Assembly (NCBI GenBank): GCA_002863125.1
Contig: PKEB01000025.1
Coordinates: 1-64,000, forward strand
Reading direction: 5' to 3'
Origin: Flavobacteriales bacterium
GTDB taxonomy: Bacteria; Bacteroidota; Bacteroidia; Flavobacteriales_D; Sanyastnellaceae
Length of the DNA: 64,000 nt
Shown here: piece after piece, positions 54,971-63,768 of the stretch
Layout of the letters: each line of letters opens with the position of its first letter
Numbering within the stretch: the stretch's first letter is position 1
Notes under the pieces: generated by a model
What the model saw: the letters and a program-made list of their open reading frames with translations, nothing else
Database searches by the model: none
Told to the model about the DNA's origin: nothing
Translations under genes and position numbers: made by a program

Positions 54971-55729
54971 ATGGGAACAAAAATCACCCCGTACACCCAG
55001 CCTGAGGAGGAATCCAAAAAAGCACAAGTGGCGCGCATGTTTGACAACATCGCCCACAGCTACGATTTCCTCAATCATTTCTTTTCCCTGGGCATTGATG
55101 TGCTCTGGCGAAAGAAGGCCATGCGCATGCTGAAGTCGCACTTAAGCGCCCAGCAATCCACGGACGAAGTGCACTTGATGGACATGGCCACTGGCACTGC
55201 CGACTTTGCCCTTGAAGCCATGCGGTCAGGCATTCCAAACCTACGGGTGACGGGGGTTGACATCAGCCCAGGCATGCTGGCCATTGGCCGCAAAAAAGTG
55301 GAGCGCAAAGGCTGGACGGACCGGGTGCAGTTGATTGAAGGCGATAGTGCCGATTTGCCTTTCGAGGACGGGACTTTTGACGCGTACACCGTTGCATTCG
55401 GAGTCCGGAATTTTGAGAAGTTGGAGGCGGGGCTCACTGAGATGCACCGCACCCTCAAGCCCGGTGGCATGGGCGTCGTGTTGGAGTTTTCGAAGCCTAC
55501 CGTGTTTCCACTCAAGCAGATTTTCCACTTCTACTTCCACACCCTTATGCCAGGGGTTGGCAAGTTGGTGTCGAAAGATGCGGCCGCGTACAGCTATTTG
55601 CCCGAAAGCGTGGAAGCCTTTCCCGAGGGGGATGAATTCATGCAAATCATGCAGAAGTGTGGCTACCGCCAGTGCCAAATGCACCGCTTGACCGGTGGCA
55701 TCGCGAGCATCTACACGGGCATCAAATGA
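54971..55729 (+). CDS. menG: Demethylmenaquinone / ubiquinone C-methyltransferase
   Basis: SAM-dependent methyltransferase (252 aa) converting demethylmenaquinone to menaquinone. It has RMFDNIAHSYDFLNHFFSLGID (UbiE signature 1), the SAM motif DMATGTADFALEA, VTGVDISPGML, and AFGVRNFEKLEAGLTEMHRTLKPGG. Menaquinone rather than ubiquinone is inferred from the Bacteroidota setting. Its stop overlaps the aroA start. Confidence 0.92.
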   Translation: MGTKITPYTQPEEESKKAQVARMFDNIAHSYDFLNHFFSLGIDVLWRKKAMRMLKSHLSAQQSTDEVHLMDMATGTADFALEAMRSGIPNLRVTGVDISPGMLAIGRKKVERKGWTDRVQLIEGDSADLPFEDGTFDAYTVAFGVRNFEKLEAGLTEMHRTLKPGGMGVVLEFSKPTVFPLKQIFHFYFHTLMPGVGKLVSKDAAAYSYLPESVEAFPEGDEFMQIMQKCGYRQCQMHRLTGGIASIYTGIK

Positions 55730-57021
55730 TCATCCGCGTCTCCCCTTCCACCTTGCGTGGTGAAGTCCAGGCCCCGCCTTCCAAATCCGTGATGCAGCGC
55801 TTGGTTGCGGGCGCATTGCTCGCAGATGGCACGTCCACCTTGGACAACATTTCACAGTCCGATGACTGCACGGCTTCGCTGATGTTGGCCTCGCAACTCG
55901 GAGCTGAAATCGAGATTGGCGAACAGCGCGTCTCCATTTCAGGAACAGGCGGCAAGCTCTTGCCCCGAACCGAGGTGCTCACTCCCGGCGAATCCGGTTT
56001 GGCCGCGCGGTTGTTCACGCCCATTGCCGGTTTGGCCCCCACGCCCCTTCGCATGGAAGCCGAAGGCACCCTGGTGGCACGACCGATGGCTGTGTACGAA
56101 TCGCTCTTTGATGCGTTTGGCGGTCAACTTAGCTGCCTCAACGCCGCTTTCCCTGTCGAAATTGCTCGGCCCCTCGTCGGTGGCACGGCGGAATTGGAGG
56201 CGCCCATTAGCTCCCAATACATCACGGGATTGCTGTTCGCGCTCCCGAACTTAGCGCGCGCCTCCGAATTGAAGGTGACGCAACCAACAAGCACCCCCTA
56301 CCTGGAGATGACAATGGAGGTGCTCGAAGACTTTGGCATTGCCATCACCGCCGACGATGCATTCACCAACTTTCACGTGGACGGCGACCAGCAATTCAAG
56401 CCCATAAATACCGTCGTCGATGGCGATTGGTCCGGTGCGGCGGCCCTAGCTGTTGCGGGGATGCTATGTGCAGATGGCTCCATTGCGATTCACGGATTAT
56501 CGAATCAATACACACAAGCCGATGAGGCCATTCGAGGCGCCCTCTTGTTCGCAGGCGGAGCCTTATCGGGAATTGATGATGGCATCCAAGTGGCGAAGCG
56601 CCCTGTGCGGCCTTTCACCGTTGATTTGACGGATAGCCCCGACTTATTTCCAGTACTCGCGGCCTTGGCGGCATTCGGCAAAAAGCCTTCCACCCTCAGA
56701 GGCATACACCGGCTGGAGCACAAAGAATCGCATCGCGCTCGTCGCATTGCGGAAGCTTGGGCTGAACTCGGAATTCAGGTTCAACTGGACGAAACCAATG
56801 ACTGCATGTACGTTCATCCCTGGGCGCCCGAGCGACGCTCCGCGAAAGTCCGCATTGATTCCAGCGGGGACCACCGCATGGTGATGGCGCTCAGCATTCT
56901 GGGCATGGCAGGGAATGGAGCTGTGGAAATCTCAAACGCCGAATGCGTAGCCAAGAGCTACCCCGAGTTTTTTGATGACCTGGATACGCTAGGCGCTCAA
57001 ATTCAACTGGTGAAGGGCTAG
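55726..57021 (+). CDS. aroA: 3-phosphoshikimate 1-carboxyvinyltransferase (EPSP synthase)
   Basis: Sixth step of the shikimate pathway, producing EPSP for AroC. The 431-aa protein has QAPPSKSVMQRL (PEP site), GESGLAARLFTPIAG, SSQYITGLLFALP, and DSSGDHRMVMALSILG, though some positions deviate from E. coli (SGLAAR rather than GTAMR-type wording), typical for this phylum. The start MIIRVSP overlaps the menG stop (ATGA). Confidence 0.92.
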   Translation: MIIRVSPSTLRGEVQAPPSKSVMQRLVAGALLADGTSTLDNISQSDDCTASLMLASQLGAEIEIGEQRVSISGTGGKLLPRTEVLTPGESGLAARLFTPIAGLAPTPLRMEAEGTLVARPMAVYESLFDAFGGQLSCLNAAFPVEIARPLVGGTAELEAPISSQYITGLLFALPNLARASELKVTQPTSTPYLEMTMEVLEDFGIAITADDAFTNFHVDGDQQFKPINTVVDGDWSGAAALAVAGMLCADGSIAIHGLSNQYTQADEAIRGALLFAGGALSGIDDGIQVAKRPVRPFTVDLTDSPDLFPVLAALAAFGKKPSTLRGIHRLEHKESHRARRIAEAWAELGIQVQLDETNDCMYVHPWAPERRSAKVRIDSSGDHRMVMALSILGMAGNGAVEISNAECVAKSYPEFFDDLDTLGAQIQLVKG

Positions 57022-57043
57022 CTGGGCACTGTATCCATGGTCG

Positions 57044-57853
57044 TTAACGTTCCTCCTGCAACTGAGAAACAACAGTGAAACCGGCGACAATGCACAGCAA
57101 GCCGCCAAAAAGCGGACCGGTAACAAATCCCAAAAGAGGGATGGTCATCGCGACAAAAAAAGGCAAACCAATGCCCAGCGCGAGGCCACGGTATTTCCAT
57201 GAAGCGCCCAACCCTGCAGACGCCCCTAGACCCAACTGTTCCCAAGCGTAATCCAACGACGCAGCACCGTAGAACCAAATGCTCAAAAGCCCCGATAACC
57301 AAGGGAAAATCAGGGTCAATATGCCGAGAGCAGGAACAAAAAACGGCAAGGCCACGCAGCACAGAAAAAGCGCAATACTCAGCGCAAATTCCAACAAAAC
57401 AAGCAAAACAGCGGAACGCATCCCACGGATCAAAGACCGCTTCCAATCTTGCTCGACAAACGCGCGCTGTTCCGAACGAATCACTTTGGCTATGGCATCG
57501 GTGGCCAACGCAAACACGGGACTCAACGCCACCAAAACAATGAACTTGGTGAATTTGAATTGAAGCCAAAGCGTCAACAGCCACAACAACCCCTCTGCCG
57601 TGCTTTCGATGCCCTGAACAATCCACTCGGTCGGTTCGATGCCCCATGCCGGTTGGATTGCTTGCATCAACCACGCGCTCGCCTGCTCGGATCCTGCAGA
57701 GAGCACTTCACGAACGGCCAACATAATGGCCAACGTACCAACCAAAGCGATTCCATACCAATGCCGCAACCCGTTCTGCCAGATGAAGGAGAACGCCCCC
57801 GCATAATGGCGCAGTCCCAAGATGAATTGACGAAGCACGGAGACGGTTTTCAT
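57044..57853 (-). CDS. EI24 domain membrane protein
   Basis: Integral membrane protein of 269 aa with about six hydrophobic segments and the EI24/CysZ-like layout: FSFIWQNGLRHWYGIALVG at the N-terminus and a central long loop with DAIAKVIRSEQR. CysZ members transport sulfate, but Bacteroidota EI24 proteins are uncharacterised and no sulfur genes are adjacent. The start MKTVSVL at 57853 follows a TAATTTCG box by 5 nt; the longer open frame upstream runs into the promoter region. Confidence 0.8.
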   Translation of the reverse strand: MKTVSVLRQFILGLRHYAGAFSFIWQNGLRHWYGIALVGTLAIMLAVREVLSAGSEQASAWLMQAIQPAWGIEPTEWIVQGIESTAEGLLWLLTLWLQFKFTKFIVLVALSPVFALATDAIAKVIRSEQRAFVEQDWKRSLIRGMRSAVLLVLLEFALSIALFLCCVALPFFVPALGILTLIFPWLSGLLSIWFYGAASLDYAWEQLGLGASAGLGASWKYRGLALGIGLPFFVAMTIPLLGFVTGPLFGGLLCIVAGFTVVSQLQEER

Positions 57854-57858
57854 GCCCT

Positions 57859-57866
57859 CGAAATTA
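57859..57866 (-). promoter_or_regulatory. -7-like box of the EI24 gene
   Basis: TAATTTCG (TAnnTTCG), 5 nt before the ATG at 57853. Confidence 0.4.
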
Positions 57867-57922
57867 AGGCCTACCTGTTGGAATGTATTTGCAGCAAGTA
57901 CCCACACGTACTCGCGTCATCT

Positions 57923-57930
57923 GATATTCG
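57923..57930 (+). promoter_or_regulatory. Possible -7-like box of mpl
   Basis: GATATTCG, one mismatch from TAnnTTCG, 3 nt before the ATG at 57934. Confidence 0.25.
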
Positions 57931-57933
57931 TTT

Positions 57934-59283
57934 ATGCGTGTACATTTCATCGCGATTGGCGGGAGCGCCATGCACAACATTGCACTGGCCGTTGCGGCAG
58001 CAGGCCATCAAGTCACCGGTTCAGATGACCAGATTTTTGAACCCTCCCGTGGACGACTCGCCGCTGCTAACTTGTTGCCCGAGGAGGACGGTTGGCATCC
58101 CGAAAAACTGGATAAATCCATTGACGTCGTGGTACTGGGGATGCATGCACGGCCAGATAATCCCGAGTTGTTGAAAGCTCAAAGCCTCGGCCTGCAGATT
58201 CAATCCTACCCTGAGTTTTTGCGAGCGGCAAATGGGCACGCAACGCGGGTGGTCATCGGCGGATCGCACGGAAAGACGACCATCACGTCCATGCTTTTGC
58301 ATGCGATGCAGGGCATGAACATTGACACCAATTTCATGGTAGGCGCCCAATTGGAAGAGTTCGATTGTATGGTTGAAATCGACCCGAGCCGCTCATGGTG
58401 CATCCTCGAAGGCGATGAGTACCTGAGTTCCCCCATCGACCGACGGCCCAAATTCTTCTGGTACGAAGCGCAATTCACCCTGCTTACGGGCATCGCTTGG
58501 GACCACATCAACGTCTTTCCCACAAAGGAAAATTACATCCAGCAATTTGACACCTACCTCGAGTCTTTGGCTCCTAACGCAACGGTGGTCTGGTGCGCGG
58601 ATGACCAAGCGCTGGAAAAGGTCGTTCGGCGATGCGCGCGCACGGATCTGAAGTTCATCCCGTACCAGACGCCGCCTTGCTCGCCTCACGCGAATGGGAC
58701 CATGACCCTCACTTTTGAAGGCGACCGGGCGGTCACAACCCACCTCGTTGGCACCCACAACATTCAAAATTTGGCTGGAGCGCGCACCTTGGCACAGGCC
58801 ATGGGGTTGGATGTCCTGGCTTTTGATGAGGCCATCGCATCCTTCAGGGGCGCGGCCCGGCGGTTGGAGCCCCTGCACAACCGTGAAGGATTTACCGTGT
58901 TTCGAGACTTTGCCCATGCCCCTTCCAAAGTCAAGGCGACGGTGCACGGCGTCAAGGCGTCTTACCCTGACCGAACCTTGACGGCGGTCCTCGAGCTGCA
59001 CACGTTTTCTAGCTTGAACAAAGATTTCTTACCGACGTACCACCTCGCAATGGAAGGCGCCGATGAAGCAGTGGTGTACTACGATCCCGCAGTATTGGAA
59101 CACAAACGGTTGCCGCCGCTGGACCCCCAATTTGTTGCGGATGCATTTGGAGGCCATCCGAACCTCCAGGTTATCACGGATGCGTCCGAGCTGCACGGAC
59201 ACGTGCAAGGCCTCGAACCGAATCAACGCGTTGTCCTGCTGATGAGCTCCGGCTGGTTTGGAAACGCCGATTGGTCCTGGTGA
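57934..59283 (+). CDS. mpl: UDP-MurNAc:L-Ala-gamma-D-Glu-meso-DAP ligase (murein tripeptide recycling)
   Basis: Mur-ligase-family enzyme (449 aa) that reattaches recycled tripeptide to UDP-MurNAc. The start VHFIAIGGSAMHNIALA is the Mpl/MurC Rossmann motif with HN in place of MurC wording, followed by the P-loop GGSHGKTTITSML, EGDEYLSSPIDRRPKF, and HNIQNLAGARTLAQ. FDRDFAHAP-like FRDFAHAPSKVKATV is the C-terminal domain motif. Mpl rather than MurC is inferred from the DEYLSSPIDRRPKF segment. It implies meso-DAP peptidoglycan. Confidence 0.88.
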   Translation: MRVHFIAIGGSAMHNIALAVAAAGHQVTGSDDQIFEPSRGRLAAANLLPEEDGWHPEKLDKSIDVVVLGMHARPDNPELLKAQSLGLQIQSYPEFLRAANGHATRVVIGGSHGKTTITSMLLHAMQGMNIDTNFMVGAQLEEFDCMVEIDPSRSWCILEGDEYLSSPIDRRPKFFWYEAQFTLLTGIAWDHINVFPTKENYIQQFDTYLESLAPNATVVWCADDQALEKVVRRCARTDLKFIPYQTPPCSPHANGTMTLTFEGDRAVTTHLVGTHNIQNLAGARTLAQAMGLDVLAFDEAIASFRGAARRLEPLHNREGFTVFRDFAHAPSKVKATVHGVKASYPDRTLTAVLELHTFSSLNKDFLPTYHLAMEGADEAVVYYDPAVLEHKRLPPLDPQFVADAFGGHPNLQVITDASELHGHVQGLEPNQRVVLLMSSGWFGNADWSW

Positions 59284-59305
59284 ACCGGCGGCGCTGATCC
59301 TTGGA

Positions 59306-60127
59306 TTATCCCAAGCCCACGTCGAGCGCCATCATCACCAGAAAGCCTCCGATGAAACCCAACGTAGCAAAGTCCGTGTACTTATCGCGTTGCGTTTCGG
59401 GAATGACTTCCTCCACAACCACATAAATCATCGCCCCAGCGGCAAACGCCAGTGCATACGGCAGGATGACTTGCATTTGCAGCACCGCCACTGCGCCGAT
59501 GACCGCGGCGACCGGTTCGACGACTGCTGATAATTGACCAAACCACAGCGAACGCGCGGCACTCACACCTTGACGCCGCAGCGGCATGCTCACGGCGAAA
59601 CCTTCCGGAAAGTTTTGAATGCCAATGCCAATGGCCAAGGCAACTGCCGCACCAACCGATGCCCCGTCCAAGCCCAACGCCGCTCCGCCAAACAGCACCC
59701 CCACCGCCAGTCCTTCCGGAATGTTGTGCAAGGTGATGGCCAACACCAGGAGGGTCGAGCGGTGCCAGTCCGTTTGCGGACCTTCCGCCTCGTCCTTGTT
59801 AAAGTTGATGTGCAGGTGTGGCGTCAACCGATCCAATCCGAAGATGAAAAGCGCACCCAAACCGAATCCGAATGCGCTGGGCCACACTTTTGCGAACCCT
59901 TCGCCCGGTGACATCTCAATCGCCGGCGACAGCAACGACCAGAAGCTCGCTGCCACCATGACGCCACCCGTGAACCCGAGCATGCTGTCGAACCACTTTC
60001 GGTGCATGTCACTGAAAACAAACACCAGGGATGCCCCCAGCGCCGTCATCATCCAGGTAAAAAGGGTCGCAATGAGTGCGGCTTCTACGGCTCCCAAGGA
60101 GCCCATCCATTCCATCAAGTCATGCAT
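59306..60127 (-). CDS. zupT: ZIP family metal transporter
   Basis: Divalent metal uptake protein of 273 aa with eight predicted helices. The metal path carries HNIPEGLAVG in helix 4 and QNFPEGFAVS in helix 5, the ZupT-type signature. A His-containing loop (LTPHLHIN) lies between helices 3 and 4. Its start overlaps the stop of the MntR-family regulator by 8 nt, so both form one transcription unit, and regulation by that repressor is likely. Zinc, iron or manganese are all possible substrates. Confidence 0.88.
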   Translation of the reverse strand: MHDLMEWMGSLGAVEAALIATLFTWMMTALGASLVFVFSDMHRKWFDSMLGFTGGVMVAASFWSLLSPAIEMSPGEGFAKVWPSAFGFGLGALFIFGLDRLTPHLHINFNKDEAEGPQTDWHRSTLLVLAITLHNIPEGLAVGVLFGGAALGLDGASVGAAVALAIGIGIQNFPEGFAVSMPLRRQGVSAARSLWFGQLSAVVEPVAAVIGAVAVLQMQVILPYALAFAAGAMIYVVVEEVIPETQRDKYTDFATLGFIGGFLVMMALDVGLG

Positions 60128-60788
60128 CGGTCAATTGAATCAAAACGTTTTTGGCCACTTCATTGGAAACGTTGGTGCAGGCGCCCCCTTGTTCGGTCCA
60201 CACAGCGCTTCGGTCAAATTCAAGGCACTCCTTCAGCGTGTAGGCTTTTCCCAATGCAATGTTGAGCTTGTCCAAATGCTGCAAAAACAGGCTGGAACTG
60301 TCCTTCACCCCGCACACCACAAACGTGCCACCCACCGAGGCTTCGCTCGCTGCAATGGCATGCTGCCGCGCCCGAACAACCCCCTTGGCATTGGGAATGG
60401 GATCGCCATGGGGATCGAACCCGGGATGCCCGAGAAATGCATCCAACCGGTTGATCAACTCATCCCCACCGATGTGTTCGAGTTCCTCGGCCAAGGCATG
60501 CACGGCGTCCCAGTCGTACTGGAGTTTGTCCACCAGAAACACTTCCCAGAGCCGGTGCTTCCGAACCAACGCAACGGCTTGGTTGCGGCCTGCCGAGGTG
60601 AGGGTTGCCCCTTGATACGCCTCGTATTCTACGAAGCCCGTGTCCGTCAATTTGCGCAGCATGTTGGTCACTGAAGCCGGTGTAGCCTCTACCATCGCGG
60701 CAAGCGCTTGGTTGGTGGCGATGCCGTCGTCCTCCTGCAATTTGTAAATGGCCTTCAGGTAATTCTCTTGGCTTGGTGAAAGAAGCAT
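60120..60788 (-). CDS. mntR: DtxR/MntR-family metal-dependent repressor
   Basis: Metal-sensing transcriptional repressor of 222 aa: an N-terminal winged helix (SPSQENYLKAIYKLQE, ATPASVTNMLRKL), a metal-binding dimerisation domain (RKHRLWEVFLVDKL and EELEHIGGDELINRLD with the expected His and Glu ligands), and a C-terminal FeoA/SH3-like domain. The start at 60788 was chosen because it follows TACCTTTG by 4 nt; upstream codons lie in the operator. It precedes and overlaps zupT. A palindrome overlaps its promoter, suggesting autoregulation. Confidence 0.9.
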   Translation of the reverse strand: MLLSPSQENYLKAIYKLQEDDGIATNQALAAMVEATPASVTNMLRKLTDTGFVEYEAYQGATLTSAGRNQAVALVRKHRLWEVFLVDKLQYDWDAVHALAEELEHIGGDELINRLDAFLGHPGFDPHGDPIPNAKGVVRARQHAIAASEASVGGTFVVCGVKDSSSLFLQHLDKLNIALGKAYTLKECLEFDRSAVWTEQGGACTNVSNEVAKNVLIQLTDA

Positions 60789-60792
60789 TTTG

Positions 60793-60800
60793 CAAAGGTA
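60793..60800 (-). promoter_or_regulatory. -7 box of the mntR-zupT unit
   Basis: TACCTTTG, perfect consensus, then CAAA and the ATG at 60788. A TTG at 60817-60819 (reverse strand), 16 nt upstream, can serve as the -33 element and lies inside the palindrome. Confidence 0.6.
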
Positions 60801-60808
60801 AATAATTT

Positions 60809-60826
60809 TTTTAGCCCAAGCTAAAA
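60809..60826. promoter_or_regulatory. Palindromic operator, probably for MntR
   Basis: TTTTAGC (60809-60815) and GCTAAAA (60820-60826) form a perfect 7-bp dyad with a CCAA centre. The TTAG/CTAA arms resemble DtxR-family sites. It covers the -33 position of the mntR promoter, where a bound repressor would block transcription. Confidence 0.6.
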
Positions 60827-60854
60827 CCAAGCGATACGCATCCTTCGCATTGTG

Positions 60855-60862
60855 TACCTTTG
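60855..60862 (+). promoter_or_regulatory. -7 box of the AI-2E transporter gene
   Basis: TACCTTTG, perfect consensus, 18 nt before the ATG at 60881. An in-frame TTG at 60860 lies inside this box and is unlikely to be the start. Confidence 0.55.
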
Positions 60863-60880
60863 AATCGCAACGCCCTTGCC

Positions 60881-61972
60881 ATGTACCCCAAACCCACCCT
60901 TCGCAACCTCATCGGTGTTCTTGGATTCATCCTACTCGCCATTGGCCTCTGGAATTTCAAAGGCCTGGTCGGGCTGTTGCTCGTCTCCGTTGCCATCAGT
61001 TTCATCGGAAGGCCCATCGTTATGCTCTTGAGCAAGATCCAAATCAAAGGACGGTCACTGCCAACATCCGTGGGCGCAGCAGTCAGCATGCTGGTTCTTT
61101 TCGGGAGTGCGCTTGGCATCATTCAATTGTTTGCCCCTCTCGTCAATGAACAAGTCGCTGCGGTGCAAAAACTCGATTTTGATCAACTGGCCTCCGCCAC
61201 CGGTCGCGGAACAGTCTGGCTCGATGATCAATTTGGAGCCATCAACTTCAGCGGGGACGACCGCAGCAACAGCCAATACGTTTTGGAAGAGCTCGAATCG
61301 TCCTTGAAACTCGAGGAATTGGGGCAGCGCGTCAGCGGATTGCTCGCCCAGATTGGCAGCCTCTTCTTTGGGATTTTCTCCGTGGTCTTTATGGCGTTTT
61401 TCTTCTTGAAAGACGGAGCGCTCTTTCGCAACATGATTGAAGCTATCACGCCGGATGAGTTGATGCACAAGGTTCAGTCCATTTTGGAGCGGACGAGCCA
61501 ATTGTTGACCCGTTATTTCGGCGGATTGGTCATTCAGGTGTCCATTGTCACCACCATTGTTGCTGTGGGACTTCAGCTGGTAGGGGCCGACCATGCCTTC
61601 CTCATTGGACTGCTTGCTGGACTGTGCAATTTGGTGCCGTACTTGGGGCCGATAGCCGGCACAGCGCTTGGGGTTACACTCGTGGCAATCAGCGGACCCG
61701 CAGCCGCATCAGGCGCACTCATTGGGGGAAGCTTGCTCGTGTTTGCCGTGGCTCAGTTGGTCGACAACTTCTTCACCCAACCGGTGGTATTTGCCAATCG
61801 CGTGCATGCCCACCCGTTGGAGATTTTCATTGTCATTAGCATTGCAGGCAGCGCAGCCGGCATCTTGGGCATGGTGCTCGCAGTGCCTGTGTACACCTTG
61901 TTCCGCATTGTTGCGCAAGAGCTGTTCAGCGGCTTCAAGTTGGTGGACCGCTTGACCCAGAACCTGAAGTAA
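60881..61972 (+). CDS. AI-2E family transporter (PerM/TqsA-like)
   Basis: Membrane protein of 363 aa with a pair of N-terminal helices, a soluble middle part, and C-terminal helices including LLAGLCNLVPYLGPIAGTALGV and the conserved DNFFTQPVVFANRVHAHPLEIFIVI. Family members include autoinducer-2 exporters and sodium/proton antiporters, so the name is a family label only; nothing nearby suggests quorum sensing. It is divergent from mntR. Confidence 0.87.
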   Translation: MYPKPTLRNLIGVLGFILLAIGLWNFKGLVGLLLVSVAISFIGRPIVMLLSKIQIKGRSLPTSVGAAVSMLVLFGSALGIIQLFAPLVNEQVAAVQKLDFDQLASATGRGTVWLDDQFGAINFSGDDRSNSQYVLEELESSLKLEELGQRVSGLLAQIGSLFFGIFSVVFMAFFFLKDGALFRNMIEAITPDELMHKVQSILERTSQLLTRYFGGLVIQVSIVTTIVAVGLQLVGADHAFLIGLLAGLCNLVPYLGPIAGTALGVTLVAISGPAAASGALIGGSLLVFAVAQLVDNFFTQPVVFANRVHAHPLEIFIVISIAGSAAGILGMVLAVPVYTLFRIVAQELFSGFKLVDRLTQNLK

Positions 61973-62036
61973 GCACTCGGAAATTCACGTGAGCTCAAAA
62001 GTTGTTCACAGCCGTTTCGCGCCTGTTATTTCTCCC

Positions 62037-62044
62037 TAACTTTG
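62037..62044 (+). promoter_or_regulatory. -7 box of pyrG
   Basis: TAACTTTG, perfect consensus, 23 nt before the ATG at 62068. By the spacing seen at the SRP RNA gene, +1 falls at about 62049, the base of the leader hairpin. Confidence 0.55.
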
Positions 62045-62047
62045 AAT

Positions 62048-62064
62048 CCCGTATCATATACGGG
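62048..62064 (+). promoter_or_regulatory. 5'-terminal hairpin in the pyrG leader
   Basis: Perfect dyad CCCGTAT (62048-62054) and ATACGGG (62058-62064) with a CAT loop, ending 3 nt before the ATG at 62068. It occupies nearly the whole predicted leader. Confidence 0.45.
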
Positions 62065-62067
62065 ACG

Positions 62068-63768
62068 ATGCCTCAAAACAACCCTTCTGACACCACCTCT
62101 TCGCGACCGGAAACGGTGCGCAATAGCCGCTACATATTTGTCACCGGTGGTGTGAGCTCAAGCTTGGGCAAGGGGATTGTCAGCGCCTCTTTGGCAAAAT
62201 TGCTTCAGGCGCTCGGTCACACGGTGACCATTCAGAAGCTCGACCCGTACATCAATGTCGATCCTGGCACGCTAAACCCCTACGAACACGGGGAGTGCTA
62301 CGTCACGGTTGATGGGGCTGAAACCGATTTGGACTTGGGGCACTACGAGCGGTTCTTGAACGTCCAGACCACGCAGGCCAACAACATCACCACCGGTCGG
62401 ATTTACCAGTCGGTCATTGACAAAGAACGCCGAGGCGAGTACCTCGGTAAGACCGTTCAGATCATTCCACACATCACGGATGAAATCAAGCGCTGCGTTC
62501 AGATCCTGGGTGCCGAATCGAATTATGACTTCGTCATTACTGAAATTGGGGGAACGGTCGGCGACATTGAGTCCCTGCCCTACATCGAGGCGGTGCGTCA
62601 GATGAAGTGGGAATGCCCCGAGGAGACCTTGGTTGTGCACCTGACCCTCATCCCCTACTTGGCGGCAGCCGGAGAGCTCAAGACCAAACCGACCCAGCAC
62701 TCCGTGAAGCAACTGCTCGAATTCGGTGTTCAGCCCGACATCCTGGTGTGCCGAACGGAACACGAACTCACCGACGCGGTGCGCACTAAAGTGGCGCGCT
62801 TCTGCAACGTCGCCCCCAGCGCAGTCATCCAGAGCATCGATGCGGAAACCATCTATGACGTGCCGTTGCTGTTGATGGAAGAACGCTTGGACCAAGTCGT
62901 GCTCGAAAAATTGGGGATGGCCGCCGCAGGTCAGGCACCGGACCTTCAGACTTGGAAGAAATTCCTCACTCAATACAAGCACCCTAAGTCGACCGTGAAA
63001 ATTGGCTTGGTCGGTAAATATGTGGAGCTGAAGGACAGCTACAAATCCATCGCGGAAGCGCTTATTCACGCGGGTGCCCACCAAGAGGTCGATGTGCAAG
63101 TGGACTGGATTCACAGCGAATCCATTACATCCAACAGCGCAGCAGAAAAGTTGGCCGGCCTCGATGGAATCATCGTTGCTCCTGGCTTTGGCTCGAGGGG
63201 CGTCGATGGCAAAATCGAAACCATCCAATACGCTCGTACGAAGGGCGTCCCCTTCTTTGGGATTTGTTTGGGCATGCAATGTGCGGTCATCGAATTTGCA
63301 CGCCATGTCATCGGATTGACCGACGCGCACTCAACCGAAATCAAGGAGTACACCCCCGATCCAGTCATCGATTTGATGGCGGAGCAGAAGAGCATCCAAA
63401 ACATGGGCGGAACCATGCGATTAGGAGCCTATCCTTGCGAATTGACACCTGGAAGCCACGCCTTCAACGCATACGGTTCAGCGAGCATCGAAGAACGCCA
63501 CCGGCACCGGTACGAATTCAACAACGCGTACCTCGAGCGATTTGAATCGCTGGGCATGGTCGCCACCGGTAAAAACCCCGATTCAGGACTGGTGGAAATC
63601 GTGGAAATTCCCGAACACCCCTATTTCGTCGCCACCCAATTCCACCCGGAATACGCGAGTACGGTCGAGACCCCGCATCCGCTGTTTACGGCGTTTGTAA
63701 AAGCCGCCAAAATTGGCCAAGTAGATGCGACGTCGCCCACCATTGGCCAAACGACTGCCAACTCCTAA
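62068..63768 (+). CDS. pyrG: CTP synthase
   Basis: Makes CTP from UTP with glutamine as nitrogen donor. The 566-aa enzyme has an amidoligase domain (VTGGVSSSLGKGIVSASLAKLL, KLDPYINVDPGTLNPYEHGE, TEIGGTVGDIESLPYIEA) and a class I glutaminase domain with Cys400 in FGICLGMQ, and His/Glu in TQFHPEY. The start MPQNNPS at 62068 follows a TAACTTTG box; upstream in-frame codons lie in the promoter. A 20-residue Ser/Thr-rich N-terminal extension precedes the usual start. Its stop shares CTAA with the next gene. Confidence 0.95.
   Translation: MPQNNPSDTTSSRPETVRNSRYIFVTGGVSSSLGKGIVSASLAKLLQALGHTVTIQKLDPYINVDPGTLNPYEHGECYVTVDGAETDLDLGHYERFLNVQTTQANNITTGRIYQSVIDKERRGEYLGKTVQIIPHITDEIKRCVQILGAESNYDFVITEIGGTVGDIESLPYIEAVRQMKWECPEETLVVHLTLIPYLAAAGELKTKPTQHSVKQLLEFGVQPDILVCRTEHELTDAVRTKVARFCNVAPSAVIQSIDAETIYDVPLLLMEERLDQVVLEKLGMAAAGQAPDLQTWKKFLTQYKHPKSTVKIGLVGKYVELKDSYKSIAEALIHAGAHQEVDVQVDWIHSESITSNSAAEKLAGLDGIIVAPGFGSRGVDGKIETIQYARTKGVPFFGICLGMQCAVIEFARHVIGLTDAHSTEIKEYTPDPVIDLMAEQKSIQNMGGTMRLGAYPCELTPGSHAFNAYGSASIEERHRHRYEFNNAYLERFESLGMVATGKNPDSGLVEIVEIPEHPYFVATQFHPEYASTVETPHPLFTAFVKAAKIGQVDATSPTIGQTTANS

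Noticed and set aside
60860-60880. TTG start for the AI-2E family transporter
   Set aside because: The TTG lies inside a perfect -7 promoter box; the ATG at 60881 begins the conserved hydrophobic protein.
60881-61972. Quorum-sensing role from the AI-2E family name
   Set aside because: The family includes ion antiporters and uncharacterised permeases; no luxS or lsr-like gene is nearby.
62272-63330. Antisense open frame of 352 aa within pyrG
   Set aside because: Opposite one of the most conserved genes in the window; no motifs.
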